Of a DNA stretch of 36,879 nucleotides, positions 7,138 through 15,097 are shown piece by piece. This DNA is from Hyphomicrobiales bacterium. Lineage in GTDB: Bacteria > Pseudomonadota > Alphaproteobacteria > Rhizobiales > Rhizobiaceae. The translations under genes were made by a program, and so were the position numbers. The DNA is taken from positions 1-36,879 of the forward strand of contig UCIT01000048.1 in assembly GCA_900472625.1 (NCBI GenBank). Reading direction: 5' to 3'. The notes beneath the pieces were generated by a model. The model saw only the letters and a list, made by a program, of their open reading frames with translations, made no database searches and was not told the DNA's origin. Positions within the stretch are counted from its first letter, which is position 1; every line of letters starts with the position of its first letter.

Positions 7138-8436
7138 TCATCGGCCCGTTACCTGCACCTCCTGGGTGAAGGACCAGCTCGGCTTGCCCCACTCAGCAGG
7201 CAGCGGTGGGAACGGCGCCGCGCGGCGCACGCCATCGACGACCGCCTGGTCGAGCTCGGGGATGCCGGAGCTACGGGCAACGGAAAGCCCGCTCAGGGCG
7301 CCAGAACCACCGATCGTCAGCCGAACACGAACGCTCATCGATGCCGTCATCCGCTTGTATTCGGAGGGCACCCGGACGGAGCGGCGAATCTTCGACTGCA
7401 CCTTGCCGGGGTAGTTGGCCACAGCGGCGCTGCCCGCACCGCCCGTACTGCCGGCACTGCGGGAGTTCTGGTCGGAGGCCGATTCGGAGCCATCGGCAGC
7501 CCCGCGCCGGCTGTCCTGCTTGTTCTCACCCTCCGAACCGGCCCGCGTCGCGGTCTTCTTCGGCGGCTGCTTCTTCTCCACCGGCTTCGGCTTCTGCACC
7601 GGCTTTTCAGCGACGGGCTTCGGATCCGGCTTCGGCACGGTCTCCGGCTCCGGCGGAATTTCCGCTGTCTCGGTCGGCTGAACGGCGGTCACTTCCTCGG
7701 GCGTCGTTGGGGTGGTCGGCGGAACCTCGGGCGGGACTTCCGTCGGCACCTCGGTCGCCATCGGCTGCACCACGGAACTTTCGGTCGGCGTTTGCGACGT
7801 CAGGATCTCTGGCTCGGCGGCAGTGACATTCTCCGGCGAGACCCGCGTCACTTCCTGCGTCGGGGCGACGGGCTGCGGCTCCACCGGCTGCGTAACCGGC
7901 TGAACCTCGGTCGGCTGTTGTGTCGTCTCGGGCTGCACGCTTTCAGCGACGATCTCTTCCGGCTTCGGATCGGCTTCCTCTTCGCCCGACGACTGCTGGT
8001 CGACATCGGAATCGCCGAGAATGATGACGCTGACCACTTCCCCGGCCTCTTCAACCGGCGCCTGTGGCGTCACCACGAAACCGACGAGCAGCGCGACGAC
8101 GAGTGCACCGTGAAAAATGAAGGAGCCGATGCAGGCAGCCGTCACGCCAAGTTTACCGGTGGTCGAGCCGGAAGCCGGCATCTCGACGCGAGCATCCATC
8201 GGCGGAGCCGACGCCTGCCCGCTGCTGGCGGTCTGCGGATCCTGCGGGAAGGAGGAAATCTGCGCCCGGCGCGTGTAGTGGATAACGGCTTCGGCGGCCG
8301 GCGGGCGAGAGACGTTGCGAAGATCCAACAACTCGTGGCCGGGATGCATGCCCGGATTGTTGTCGTTCACGCCGCTGTCTGCGACCGCCGCGTCAAAGAG
8401 AACCTGTCTCGCCTTTGGTCTTGCTGAAGCCGCCAT
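7138..8436 (-). CDS. tonB: TonB energy transducer with long cytoplasmic N-terminus
   Basis: 432 aa. The single transmembrane helix is at ~97-122 and carries the S-x3-H motif of TonB (Ser105-His109). A Pro/Glu/Thr-rich periplasmic spacer follows (~125-300, many VQP/EVP/PKP units), then a TonB C-terminal domain (YPGKVQSKIRRSVRVP to the end). It couples the proton motive force, through ExbBD (not in this window), to outer membrane heme and siderophore receptors. The ~95-residue N-terminal cytoplasmic extension is unusual for TonB generally; an internal ATG at 8181 would remove most of it, but the ATG at 8436 has a better ribosome site (AAGG). It is divergent from hmuPSTUV, which it energises, with one gene between. 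Confidence 0.9.
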   Translation of the reverse strand: MAASARPKARQVLFDAAVADSGVNDNNPGMHPGHELLDLRNVSRPPAAEAVIHYTRRAQISSFPQDPQTASSGQASAPPMDARVEMPASGSTTGKLGVTAACIGSFIFHGALVVALLVGFVVTPQAPVEEAGEVVSVIILGDSDVDQQSSGEEEADPKPEEIVAESVQPETTQQPTEVQPVTQPVEPQPVAPTQEVTRVSPENVTAAEPEILTSQTPTESSVVQPMATEVPTEVPPEVPPTTPTTPEEVTAVQPTETAEIPPEPETVPKPDPKPVAEKPVQKPKPVEKKQPPKKTATRAGSEGENKQDSRRGAADGSESASDQNSRSAGSTGGAGSAAVANYPGKVQSKIRRSVRVPSEYKRMTASMSVRVRLTIGGSGALSGLSVARSSGIPELDQAVVDGVRRAAPFPPLPAEWGKPSWSFTQEVQVTGR

Positions 8437-8467
8437 CTAAAATGCCTTGTCCATCTGAAACTGAGCC

Positions 8468-8488
8468 GGCCGGAGCTCAACTCCGGCC
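8468..8488 (-). repeat. GC-rich hairpin between the periplasmic gene and tonB
   Basis: Perfect 8-bp inverted repeat ggccggag/ctccggcc with a 5-nt loop. No U-run follows on the minus strand, so it is not a classical terminator; it could stabilise or partly terminate the upstream transcript before tonB. Confidence 0.55.
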
Positions 8489-8490
8489 AT

Positions 8491-8526
8491 CCCTCAACCC
8501 TCGAAGGGCCCTCAACCCTCGAAGGG
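8491..8526. repeat. Tandem 18-bp duplication spanning a stop codon
   Basis: Two perfect adjacent copies of the 18-mer ccctcaaccctcgaaggg (8491-8508 and 8509-8526). The right copy contains the last codons and TGA stop of the minus-strand periplasmic gene; the left copy repeats them just after the stop. It looks like a recent slippage or tandem duplication. Confidence 0.85.
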
Positions 8527-8946
8527 AATGGAAACCTGAGAGCGGGTCACAAGACCCTTCATGCATTCGCCCTTGGCTGGGCCTTCGCAAGCCGGTGTGT
8601 CGTTGATCAGCACCCGTGTCACGGCCTCGCACTTGACGTTCGGCATGTCGAACTGGCGCACCCGCTTCTTGCCCTGCGGCAGATCGCGAAAGTCGAGAAC
8701 GGTAATCTTGTCCACGGCGTTCTTGTCGTTGAAGAAGGCGAGCTCGAAGGAGACCTTGGCGATGTCTTCCGGAAGCGTGTTCAGCGCCACGAAGGTCATC
8801 ATGCAGCCCTTCTGCGACGGCGCGAAACCGTTGAGCTCGACATCGAGCTTGGCAGCCGACGCAGCCTCCTGGGCATAGGCCTGCACGGACCCCGCGACCG
8901 CCAGCGAAAGACCCGCCAAAAGCGTTGCAAACCGTGTGACTGCCAT
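8512..8946 (-). CDS. Predicted periplasmic protein of unknown function upstream of tonB
   Basis: 144 aa with a Sec-type signal peptide (hydrophobic core FATLLAGLSLAVAGSVQ, likely cleavage after AYA near residue 25). The mature part has four cysteines (QKGCMM, VKCEAV, PACEGP, GECMKG), so one or two disulfides are likely, and a beta-rich pattern. I do not recognise the family. It shares strand with tonB, 75 bp upstream of it, and its promoter region is shared with hmuP on the other strand, where an iron-responsive box lies. A periplasmic helper for TonB-dependent uptake is a reasonable inference but nothing more. The 3' end carries a tandem duplication. Confidence 0.75.
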   Translation of the reverse strand: MAVTRFATLLAGLSLAVAGSVQAYAQEAASAAKLDVELNGFAPSQKGCMMTFVALNTLPEDIAKVSFELAFFNDKNAVDKITVLDFRDLPQGKKRVRQFDMPNVKCEAVTRVLINDTPACEGPAKGECMKGLVTRSQVSIPFEG

Positions 8947-9012
8947 CGCATCTCTCCAATGAAATTCTAAAACTTGACTTCGAATGTCCGCTATTGCGTG
9001 TTTAAAAAATGA

Positions 9013-9027
9013 TGACTATGAGAGTCA
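9013..9027. promoter_or_regulatory. Iron-responsive operator between the tonB side and hmuP
   Basis: TGACT-atgag-AGTCA, a dyad with perfect 5-bp arms that also satisfies the TGA-N9-TCA RirA consensus. It lies 60 bp before hmuP and ~65 bp before the divergent periplasmic gene, so it could control both directions. Confidence 0.6.
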
Positions 9028-9087
9028 AGATAATTGTAGGCCGCAAGGGCATTTACGCCCAGCAATAGAAGCAAAAAAGCCAACGAA

Positions 9088-9270
9088 ATGATGGTTGAAA
9101 AGCCGGACACACTGAAGCAGCCGATTGTGGCGCGCCACGCCGTGGCCGAAGTTCGCACGCTGGACAGCAGCGAAATCTTTCGCGGTGCCAACGAGATTGT
9201 CATCCGGCATGAAGGTGCTGTGTACCGTATGAAGATCACCCGCCAGGGCAAACTAATTCTGAATAAGTAG
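9088..9270 (+). CDS. hmuP: Hemin uptake protein HmuP (HemP family)
   Basis: 60 aa (or 59 from the second ATG at 9091). The HemP/HmuP signature fills the second half: RTLDSSEIFRGANEIVIRHE followed by a YRMKITRQGKLILNK tail. In Bradyrhizobium HmuP is a co-activator needed for heme transport gene expression in addition to Irr; in other bacteria the biochemical role is less clear. The ribosome site is weak. hmuS follows after 9 bp, making it the first gene of the hmuPSTUV operon. Confidence 0.92.
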   Translation: MMVEKPDTLKQPIVARHAVAEVRTLDSSEIFRGANEIVIRHEGAVYRMKITRQGKLILNK

Positions 9271-9279
9271 GGGTAGAAC

Positions 9280-10329
9280 ATGACCGAGACCACCAAGCCG
9301 ACGCCGGCCGACATCCGCGCTTTCCGCGCCGAGAATCCAAAGATGCGCGAACGCGACATTGCCGCGCAGCTCGACGTTTCCGAGGCTGCGCTCGTGGCAG
9401 CAGAGGTCGGCCTCACGGCGACCCGCATCGACGGTAGCGCCTTGAAATTATTGGAGCGCGTCGCCGAACTCGGCGAAGTCATGGCTCTGTCGCGCAACGA
9501 AAGCGCCGTGCACGAGAAGATCGGCGTCTACGAAAACATCAAGACCGGCGGCCAGGGCGCCATCGTTCTTGGCGAAAACATCGACCTGCGCATTTTCCCC
9601 AGCCGCTGGGTGCACGCCTTCGCCGTCACCAAGAAGGATGGCGAGCAGGAGCGTCTGAGCCTGCAGTATTTCGACAAGGCCGGCGTCGCCGTCCACAAGG
9701 TGCACCTGCGCCCGACCTCCAACGTCGAAGCCTATCACGCGATGGTCAACGACCTGAAGCTCGAGGACCAGTCGCAGGACTTCGTTGCCGACCACAGCAA
9801 GACCGCCGTCGACGAAAGCGGTGAGGTCAGCGCCGACGAACTGCGCGACCACTGGAGCAAGCTGACAGACACGCACGAATTCTTCGGCATGCTGCGCAAG
9901 CTGAAGATCGGCCGTCAGGCCGCCGTCCGCACCGTCGGCGACGATTTCGCCTGGAAGCTCGACAACACCGCCACCGCTGACATGATGCACGCATCGGTCA
10001 AATCAGGCCTGCCGATCATGTGCTTCGTCAACAATGACGGCATCGTCCAGATCCATTCCGGCCCGATCTTCAACGTCCAGCCGATGGGTCCGTGGATCAA
10101 CATCCTCGACGAGACCTTCCACTTGCATCTGCGCCAGGATCACATTGCCGAGACCTGGGCTGTGCGCAAGCCGACCAAGGATGGCCATGTCACATCGGTC
10201 GAGGTCTACGGCGCCAATGGCGAAATGATCATCCAGTTTTTCGGCAAGCGCCACGAAGGCTCCGAGGAGCGTGCCGACTGGCGCGACATTGTCGAGAGCC
10301 TGCCGAAGGCAACCAGCGTTGCGGCGTAA
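9280..10329 (+). CDS. hmuS: Cytoplasmic heme carrier/degrading protein HmuS
   Basis: 349 aa, the HemS/ChuX/ShuS length, with two tandem homologous halves as in HemS (ALSRNESAVHEKIGVY in the first, MLRKLKIGRQAAVRTVGDDF in the second). No signal peptide. HmuS receives heme from the HmuTUV importer and passes or degrades it in the cytoplasm; here an IsdG-type HmuQ is also encoded, so HmuS may act mainly as carrier. The ATG follows an AGGGG ribosome site and it is 16 bp from hmuT. Confidence 0.93.
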   Translation: MTETTKPTPADIRAFRAENPKMRERDIAAQLDVSEAALVAAEVGLTATRIDGSALKLLERVAELGEVMALSRNESAVHEKIGVYENIKTGGQGAIVLGENIDLRIFPSRWVHAFAVTKKDGEQERLSLQYFDKAGVAVHKVHLRPTSNVEAYHAMVNDLKLEDQSQDFVADHSKTAVDESGEVSADELRDHWSKLTDTHEFFGMLRKLKIGRQAAVRTVGDDFAWKLDNTATADMMHASVKSGLPIMCFVNNDGIVQIHSGPIFNVQPMGPWINILDETFHLHLRQDHIAETWAVRKPTKDGHVTSVEVYGANGEMIIQFFGKRHEGSEERADWRDIVESLPKATSVAA

Positions 10330-10345
10330 GCCCAAGGAGATGAGC

Positions 10346-11245
10346 ATGCCGAACCGTCCCCACACGCCCCTGAAGTCGCTGCTCGCCCGCGGACTTCTGG
10401 CCCTGCCGCTTGCCGCTTCGCTGTTCGCGATGGCGCCGGCCGCCCGTGCCGAAGAGAAGCTCGACAGCACCCGCCTGATCTCGATCGGCGGCGATCTCAC
10501 CGAGATCATCTATGCGCTTGGCGAAGACAAGCACCTGATCGCCCGCGACACGACCAGCCTGTTTCCCGAGCAGGCCCTGAAGCTGCCCGACGTCGGCTAT
10601 ATGCGTGCACTGTCGCCGGAAAACATCCTGGCCATGAACCCGACGGCGATCGTCGCTGTCGAGGGCTCCGGTCCGCCGGAGGCGCTCACCGTTCTGCGCA
10701 GCGCCAGCGTGCCATTCGAGACCGTCCCGAACGCCTACACGCGAGACGGTATCCTGGCGAAGATCGACAAGGTCGGAACGCTGCTCGGCGTCGAGGCCAA
10801 GGCGAGCGAGCTGCACAGGCAGGTCGCCAACGATCTAGACGCCGCGATCGCCGATGCTGCCAAGCATCCCGAGGGTGAGCGCAAGCGCGTGCTCTTCATC
10901 CTCAGCCTGCAGGGCGGCAAGGTCATGGCATCGGGTACCGGCACGGCGGCCGACGGCATCATCAAGCTCGCCGGTTCGGTGAACGCGGTCGGCACCTTCC
11001 CGGGCTACAAGCCGCTGACCGACGAAGCGATTATCGAAGCCAAGCCCGACGTCATCCTGATGATGAACCGCGGCGATGGCGCCGGCACCAAGAATGAAGA
11101 CCTGCTGAAGCAGCCGGCCTTGGCGCTCACTCCAGCCGCAAAGAACAATGCAATCATCCGCATGGATGGCCTGCATCTGCTCGGCTTCGGCCCGCGCACG
11201 GCCAGTGCCGTCCGCGAACTGACCACGGCGATCTACGGGGGCTGA
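10346..11245 (+). CDS. hmuT: Periplasmic heme-binding protein HmuT
   Basis: 299 aa. A basic N-terminus and hydrophobic core (SLLARGLLALPLAASLFAMA) with an ARA-E cleavage site near residue 30 form a signal peptide. The mature protein is a class III binding protein (LDSTRLISIGGDLTEIIYAL, DVILMMNRGDGAG). The heme-ligating Tyr of this family is probably in DVGYMRALSPE. Two ATGs sit close together: 10340 directly abuts AAGGAG, while 10346 is 6 bp from it, so I choose 10346. The protein delivers heme to HmuUV. Confidence 0.92.
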   Translation: MPNRPHTPLKSLLARGLLALPLAASLFAMAPAARAEEKLDSTRLISIGGDLTEIIYALGEDKHLIARDTTSLFPEQALKLPDVGYMRALSPENILAMNPTAIVAVEGSGPPEALTVLRSASVPFETVPNAYTRDGILAKIDKVGTLLGVEAKASELHRQVANDLDAAIADAAKHPEGERKRVLFILSLQGGKVMASGTGTAADGIIKLAGSVNAVGTFPGYKPLTDEAIIEAKPDVILMMNRGDGAGTKNEDLLKQPALALTPAAKNNAIIRMDGLHLLGFGPRTASAVRELTTAIYGG

Positions 11246-11247
11246 AC

Positions 11248-12360
11248 GTGGCGGTCGTGAACGATATGGACGGACATCGCACCGTGTTTTCGCCGACGGG
11301 GCTGCGCGAGCGCCACCGCGCCGGCGATCGCTCGCTGCTGGCACTGCTGGTCATCGCCTTGCTGGTGGTCGGCTCCGTCCTGTCGTTGCTGTTTTCGGTA
11401 ACCACAGGCGCCTCGGACGCGTCCTTTCTCGACGTCATCGCCAATGTCGCCGGATCAGAGGATGCGCTCAACATGCGCGACCGGATCATCATTTTCGACA
11501 TCCGCATGCCGCGCGCCATCCTCGGCTTCCTGGTCGGCGGCTCGCTCGCCGTCTCGGGCGCCGTCATGCAGGGCCTGTTCCGCAATCCGCTGGCTGATCC
11601 TGGCCTCGTCGGTGTCTCCTCCGGCGCCGGCCTCGGCGCGGTCGTGATGATCGTGCTCGGCGGCGGCTTCGTCGCCCCGCTCTACGTCTTGCTCGGCATC
11701 TACGCTCTGCCTCTGGCGGCTTTCGGCGGCGGCCTCGCCACCACCCTGCTCCTCTACCGCATCGCCACCAGCAACGGCCAGACCTCGGTCGCCACCATGC
11801 TGCTGGCCGGCATCGCCCTCGGTTCGCTGGCCGGCGCCATGACCGGACTGCTCGTCTACATGGCCAATGACCAGCAACTGCGCGACCTCACCTTCTGGGG
11901 CATGGGCTCGCTGGCCGGGTCCACATGGACGAAGATCGCGGCTGCCGGCCCGATCATCCTGCTGTCCTTCGCCGTCGTGCCGTTTCTGGCCAAGGGCCTC
12001 AATGCCATCACGCTCGGCGAAGCAGCAGCCTTTCATATGGGCGTTCCTGTCCAGCGGCTGAAGAACATTGCCATCGTCACCGTCGCCGCCGCCACCGGCG
12101 CCTCGGTCGCTGTCAGCGGCGGCATCGGCTTTGTCGGCATCGTCGTGCCGCATGTGCTTCGAATGATCATCGGCCCCGACCATCGCTACCTGCTGCCGGC
12201 CTCGGCGCTGCTGGGCGGTTCACTGCTGATTTTCGCCGACGTACTGGCCCGCACCGTCGTCGCCCCGGCCGAGCTGCCGATCGGCATCATCACCGCGGCC
12301 GTCGGCGGTCCCTTCTTCCTGTGGATCCTGCTGCGCCAGCGGTCCCGGCTTGCCCTTTGA
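11248..12360 (+). CDS. hmuU: Heme ABC transporter permease HmuU
   Basis: 370 aa FecCD/BtuC-type permease with about ten membrane helices. Family landmarks are RMPRAILGFLVGGSLAVSGA and MQGLFRNPLADPGLVGVSSG near residues 85-130, and GFVGIVVPHVLRMIIGPDHR near 295. A hydrophilic N-terminal stretch of ~30 residues precedes the first helix. It starts with GTG only 2 bp after the hmuT stop, consistent with coupled translation. It forms the inner membrane channel of the heme importer with HmuV. Confidence 0.93.
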   Translation: MAVVNDMDGHRTVFSPTGLRERHRAGDRSLLALLVIALLVVGSVLSLLFSVTTGASDASFLDVIANVAGSEDALNMRDRIIIFDIRMPRAILGFLVGGSLAVSGAVMQGLFRNPLADPGLVGVSSGAGLGAVVMIVLGGGFVAPLYVLLGIYALPLAAFGGGLATTLLLYRIATSNGQTSVATMLLAGIALGSLAGAMTGLLVYMANDQQLRDLTFWGMGSLAGSTWTKIAAAGPIILLSFAVVPFLAKGLNAITLGEAAAFHMGVPVQRLKNIAIVTVAAATGASVAVSGGIGFVGIVVPHVLRMIIGPDHRYLLPASALLGGSLLIFADVLARTVVAPAELPIGIITAAVGGPFFLWILLRQRSRLAL

Positions 12361-12370
12361 GCGACATGAC

Positions 12371-13162
12371 ATGATCGAGCTATCCGGCGTTTCCGTCCGC
12401 CTGTCGGGCAAGACCATCATCAGCGACGTCGGCTTTACAGCCGAAGCCGGCAAGCTGACGGCGATCGCCGGCCCGAACGGCTCCGGCAAGACGACGGGCA
12501 TGAAGGCCATATCCGGCGAACTTCCCTATCAGGGTACGATCCGCATGAACGGCCACGACGTCACAAGCCTGCAGCCCTGGCAGCTGGCGGCCATGCGTGG
12601 CGTGCTCCCGCAGGCGAGCAGCATCTCCTTCCCCTTCACCGTTCGAGAAATCGTCCGCATGGGCCTGACTTCCGGGCTGAACCGTAATCCCGAAAAGGCC
12701 GAGCAGACGGTCGCCAAGGCCCTGTCATCCGTCGATCTCGGCGGCTACGAGGGCCGCTTCTACCAGCATCTGTCCGGCGGCGAACAGCAGCGCGTGCAGC
12801 TTGCCCGCGTGCTCTGCCAGATCTCGGAACCCGTCATCGATGGCCAACCGCGCTGGCTGCTGCTCGACGAGCCGGTCTCCAGCCTCGATATCAGCCACCA
12901 GCTGACCATCATGCGTCTCGCCCGCACGTTCTGCGACAACGGCGGCGGCGTGATCGCGGTGATGCATGACCTTAACCTCACGGCTCTGTTCGCCGACCGG
13001 ATCATCCTGATGCAATCCGGCGGCCTAGCCGCAGCCGGCAGCGTCCACGACGTCTTGACCGACGCGACCATGCAATCCGTTTTCGGCTGCCCGTTGCGCA
13101 TTAACACCGTACCGGCCGATGGCACGCCCTTCGTACTCGCCCACAGCGCCATCGACGGCTGA
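12371..13162 (+). CDS. hmuV: Heme ABC transporter ATPase HmuV
   Basis: 263 aa from ATG 12371. Walker A GPNGSGKT (34-41), signature LSGGEQQR (134-141), Walker B WLLLDEP (162-168) and the H-loop His in VMHDLNL. The frame opens at a TTG inside hmuU (12350), but the ATG 10 bp after the hmuU stop gives MIELSGVSV, the usual HmuV start. It is the last gene of the operon; no terminator follows, and the next feature is a stress promoter only ~10 bp downstream. Confidence 0.93.
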   Translation: MIELSGVSVRLSGKTIISDVGFTAEAGKLTAIAGPNGSGKTTGMKAISGELPYQGTIRMNGHDVTSLQPWQLAAMRGVLPQASSISFPFTVREIVRMGLTSGLNRNPEKAEQTVAKALSSVDLGGYEGRFYQHLSGGEQQRVQLARVLCQISEPVIDGQPRWLLLDEPVSSLDISHQLTIMRLARTFCDNGGGVIAVMHDLNLTALFADRIILMQSGGLAAAGSVHDVLTDATMQSVFGCPLRINTVPADGTPFVLAHSAIDG

Positions 13163-13172
13163 TTGACAGGGC

Positions 13173-13198
13173 GGAACTTTTTGACCCCAAGCGGCGTT
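13173..13198 (+). promoter_or_regulatory. EcfG-type stress promoter for the DUF883 gene
   Basis: GGAAC (13173-13177), 17-bp spacer, CGTT (13195-13198): a full match to the alphaproteobacterial EcfG/RpoE2 promoter pattern. It lies 110 bp before the DUF883 start codon and less than 1.6 kb from ecfG. Confidence 0.75.
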
Positions 13199-13308
13199 AA
13201 GCCTTTGATTTGGGTCACTGCCGGGCGTTTTCGTTCATACAAGCTTGTGTTTTGATCCTGTGTTCAACCAGGCGGCGCCACGTCGCGCCGTAACAGTGGA
13301 GAAAACCT

Positions 13309-13656
13309 ATGGCATCTTTCCTTCAGTCCGGTCGTCACCGTCGCAACGGCAGCGCCGCCCTTCACAGCATCGAATCGACGATCGAGGATCAGATCGCGTC
13401 GCTGCAGGACGAAATCGCCTCGCTGACCAAGCTGATCGGCAAGGGCTCCCGCAAACAGAGCGAAAAGCTCTCGGCACAAGCGGCATCGAGCTACGATGAT
13501 CTGATTGCCAGCAGCGAAGACTTGCTACGCAACCTGCAGGATGGTTATCTCCGTGGTGCAACAGAGGTGCGCGATACCGTTCGCAAGCACCCGGTTGCAA
13601 CAATCGGCGCTGCTGCCGCGTTCGGACTGGTCGTTGCCCTTCTGGCACGCCGCTAA
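13309..13656 (+). CDS. DUF883 (ElaB/YqjD-like) membrane-anchored protein
   Basis: 115 aa. A basic, disordered N-terminus leads to an amphipathic helical segment (ESTIEDQIASLQDEIASLTK and on to ~75). A conserved HPVATIGAAAAFGLVVALLARR C-terminus forms a single membrane anchor with terminal Arg-Arg. This is the ElaB/YqjD pattern; those proteins are inner-membrane, stationary-phase and stress-induced, and YqjD has been linked to ribosome binding. The upstream EcfG-type promoter agrees with stress induction. The next gene starts 9 bp downstream. Confidence 0.85.
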   Translation: MASFLQSGRHRRNGSAALHSIESTIEDQIASLQDEIASLTKLIGKGSRKQSEKLSAQAASSYDDLIASSEDLLRNLQDGYLRGATEVRDTVRKHPVATIGAAAAFGLVVALLARR

Positions 13657-13665
13657 GGAGGATAA

Positions 13666-14067
13666 ATGCTGTTCCCGATCCTCAGCCTCCTGGTAGGCAC
13701 GAGTGTTCACCGAACCGTTGCGCGCACCAAGCGCAACGGTATTTTCATTGCCATCGCCGCGATCTTCGTCCTGACGGCCTATGCGCTGGCAGTGACCGCA
13801 GGCGCGATCTGGCTGGCCGGTATCTATGGTCCCGTCGGAGCGGCGCTGTTCCTCGCGGCCTGCGCCCTGCTGATCGCGATTATCGTGATGATTGTCATGA
13901 TGGTCATGAATGCGCAGGAAGCGCGGCGCGGCCGGGAACGTAAGCAGGCATTCGAAACAGCGGCGGCGGCCAGCCTCGGCGTGATCCGTTCGCAACCGCT
14001 GCTCACCGCTGGTGTAATCGCCGCAATGGTGGCCGCAAATCTGTTCTCATCGAAGAGCAGGGATTGA
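13666..14067 (+). CDS. Holin-X/YqjE-like small membrane protein
   Basis: 133 aa with two strong N-terminal-half membrane helices (GIFIAIAAIFVLTAYALAVT and the region 60-82), a charged middle (AQEARRGRERKQ), and a weaker C-terminal hydrophobic segment. The arrangement DUF883 followed by a two-helix protein parallels yqjD-yqjE of enterobacteria; the fold resembles the putative holin-X superfamily, but a lysis role is unlikely here. A very strong AAGGAGG ribosome site precedes the ATG. It is co-transcribed with the DUF883 gene and ends at a bidirectional terminator shared with ecfG. Confidence 0.75.
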   Translation: MLFPILSLLVGTSVHRTVARTKRNGIFIAIAAIFVLTAYALAVTAGAIWLAGIYGPVGAALFLAACALLIAIIVMIVMMVMNAQEARRGRERKQAFETAAAASLGVIRSQPLLTAGVIAAMVAANLFSSKSRD

Positions 14068-14113
14068 TCGGCCCATAAGGCCCGACCATTGCTCGATGAT
14101 TTGGCAACAACAA

Positions 14114-14146
14114 AAAAGCCGGCGCTCGCGAGAGACGCCGGCTTTT
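14114..14146. terminator. Bidirectional intrinsic terminator
   Basis: Perfect 11-bp stem aaagccggcg(+a)/cgccggctttt with an 11-nt loop. It has A-runs on the left and T-runs on the right, so it can stop the holin-like operon on the plus strand and nepR-ecfG on the minus strand. Confidence 0.88.
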
Positions 14147-14165
14147 CAGTTGTTGGATCACCAAA

Positions 14166-14720
14166 TCAGAAGGCGAAGGCTTTCGACGTCAGCGGCGACG
14201 ATGTTGCATCCGGGCCGAAATCGGCCTCGCCGGTGATCTGCAGCAATTCCTGCAGGCGCTGGCGTGCACGGTTGACGCGGCTCTTGATCGTGCCGACGGC
14301 GCATCCGCAAATCTCTGCGGCCTCTTCATACGAGAAGCCCGACGCACCAACCAGAATGATCGCTTCGCGCTGATCGTTCGGCAACTGCTCGAGCGCCTTC
14401 TTGAAATCCTGCAGGTCGAGCGCGCCGTACTGGGACGGGTGCGTGGCCATGGATTCCGTGAAGATGCCGTCGCTGTCCTGGATTTCGCGGCCGGCCTTGC
14501 GCATCTGGCTATAGAGTTCGTTGCGCAGGATGGTGAAGAGCCAGGCCTTCATGTTGGTGCCCATCTCGAAGTGGTCCTGTTTGGCCCAGGCCTTCATGAT
14601 GGTGTCCTGCACAAGGTCGTCGGCGCGGTCGTGACGACCGATCAGCGAGATTGCGAAGGCGCGCAGGCTCGGAAGAGCCGAGAGAAGTTCGCGTTTGAAG
14701 CTTGGTTGCTGCTTTTCCAT
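14166..14720 (-). CDS. ecfG: General stress response sigma factor EcfG
   Basis: 184 aa ECF sigma factor with region 2 (AFAISLIGRHDRADDLVQDT, AWLFTILRNELYSQMRK) and region 4 (LPNDQREAIILVGASGFSYE, GCAVGTIKSRVNRAR). The region 2 DDLVQDT and region 4 GFSYEEAAEICGCAVGT segments, with its place next to nepR and phyR, identify the EcfG group (RpoE2/SigT). It directs RNA polymerase to GGAAC-N16/17-CGTT promoters under general stress and is held inactive by NepR. The gene starts 10 bp after the nepR stop; a terminator follows. Confidence 0.95.
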   Translation of the reverse strand: MEKQQPSFKRELLSALPSLRAFAISLIGRHDRADDLVQDTIMKAWAKQDHFEMGTNMKAWLFTILRNELYSQMRKAGREIQDSDGIFTESMATHPSQYGALDLQDFKKALEQLPNDQREAIILVGASGFSYEEAAEICGCAVGTIKSRVNRARQRLQELLQITGEADFGPDATSSPLTSKAFAF

Positions 14721-14730
14721 CGATCAACCT

Positions 14731-14934
14731 TCACTTCGCGACTTTGGCCGAAGCCATTTCGGCCTGGTCAAGCTTTTCGAGCAGGTCGAGAAAACGATCC
14801 GGAATCGCCTCTTCCTGAGCGGCGGCGTACAACGATCTCAATTTTACACCGATCTGACTGTTGGGATCGATAAGATCATTGGCACGCAGCTCGGCGCGAT
14901 GGCCGTCCAGTTCTTCATTTTTGCTGCTTGTCAT
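14731..14934 (-). CDS. nepR: Anti-sigma factor NepR
   Basis: 67 aa. The conserved NepR core is NSQIGVKLRSLYAAAQEEAI then PDRFLDLLEKLDQAE: two amphipathic helices joined by PDRF that wrap around either EcfG or the sigma-like domain of PhyR. No Cys or membrane segment, as expected for a soluble anti-sigma factor. It precedes ecfG in an operon read divergently from phyR, the classic architecture of the partner-switching module. Confidence 0.95.
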   Translation of the reverse strand: MTSSKNEELDGHRAELRANDLIDPNSQIGVKLRSLYAAAQEEAIPDRFLDLLEKLDQAEMASAKVAK

Positions 14935-15097
14935 TAACTTTTCACTTTGTTGCCTGTTGTCCCTAAGCCTCGTGCGCTTCTGCAGGAAGACCGCAATTCC
15001 GATCCCTCTCTCGCCCAGACAAATGCTGTCGGAACGAACTCTTCGGAAAAATCTCGTGTCGCAGGTAAGTTTACAAAGAGGCCTCTGTGGGCATTAG

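Noticed and set aside
6964..8427. 487-codon plus-strand frame opposite tonB
   Set aside because: It is the shadow of tonB: long Arg/Leu/His repeats are the antisense of the Pro/Glu-rich spacer, whereas the minus strand shows clear TonB motifs.
8955..8975. Irr-type ICE box before the periplasmic gene
   Set aside because: Only the half-site TTCTAAA is present; the matching left half is absent.
15031..15056. GGAAC at 15031 as another EcfG promoter on the plus strand
   Set aside because: At 17 bp downstream the sequence is CTCG, not CGTT, and a perfect promoter lies nearer phyR.
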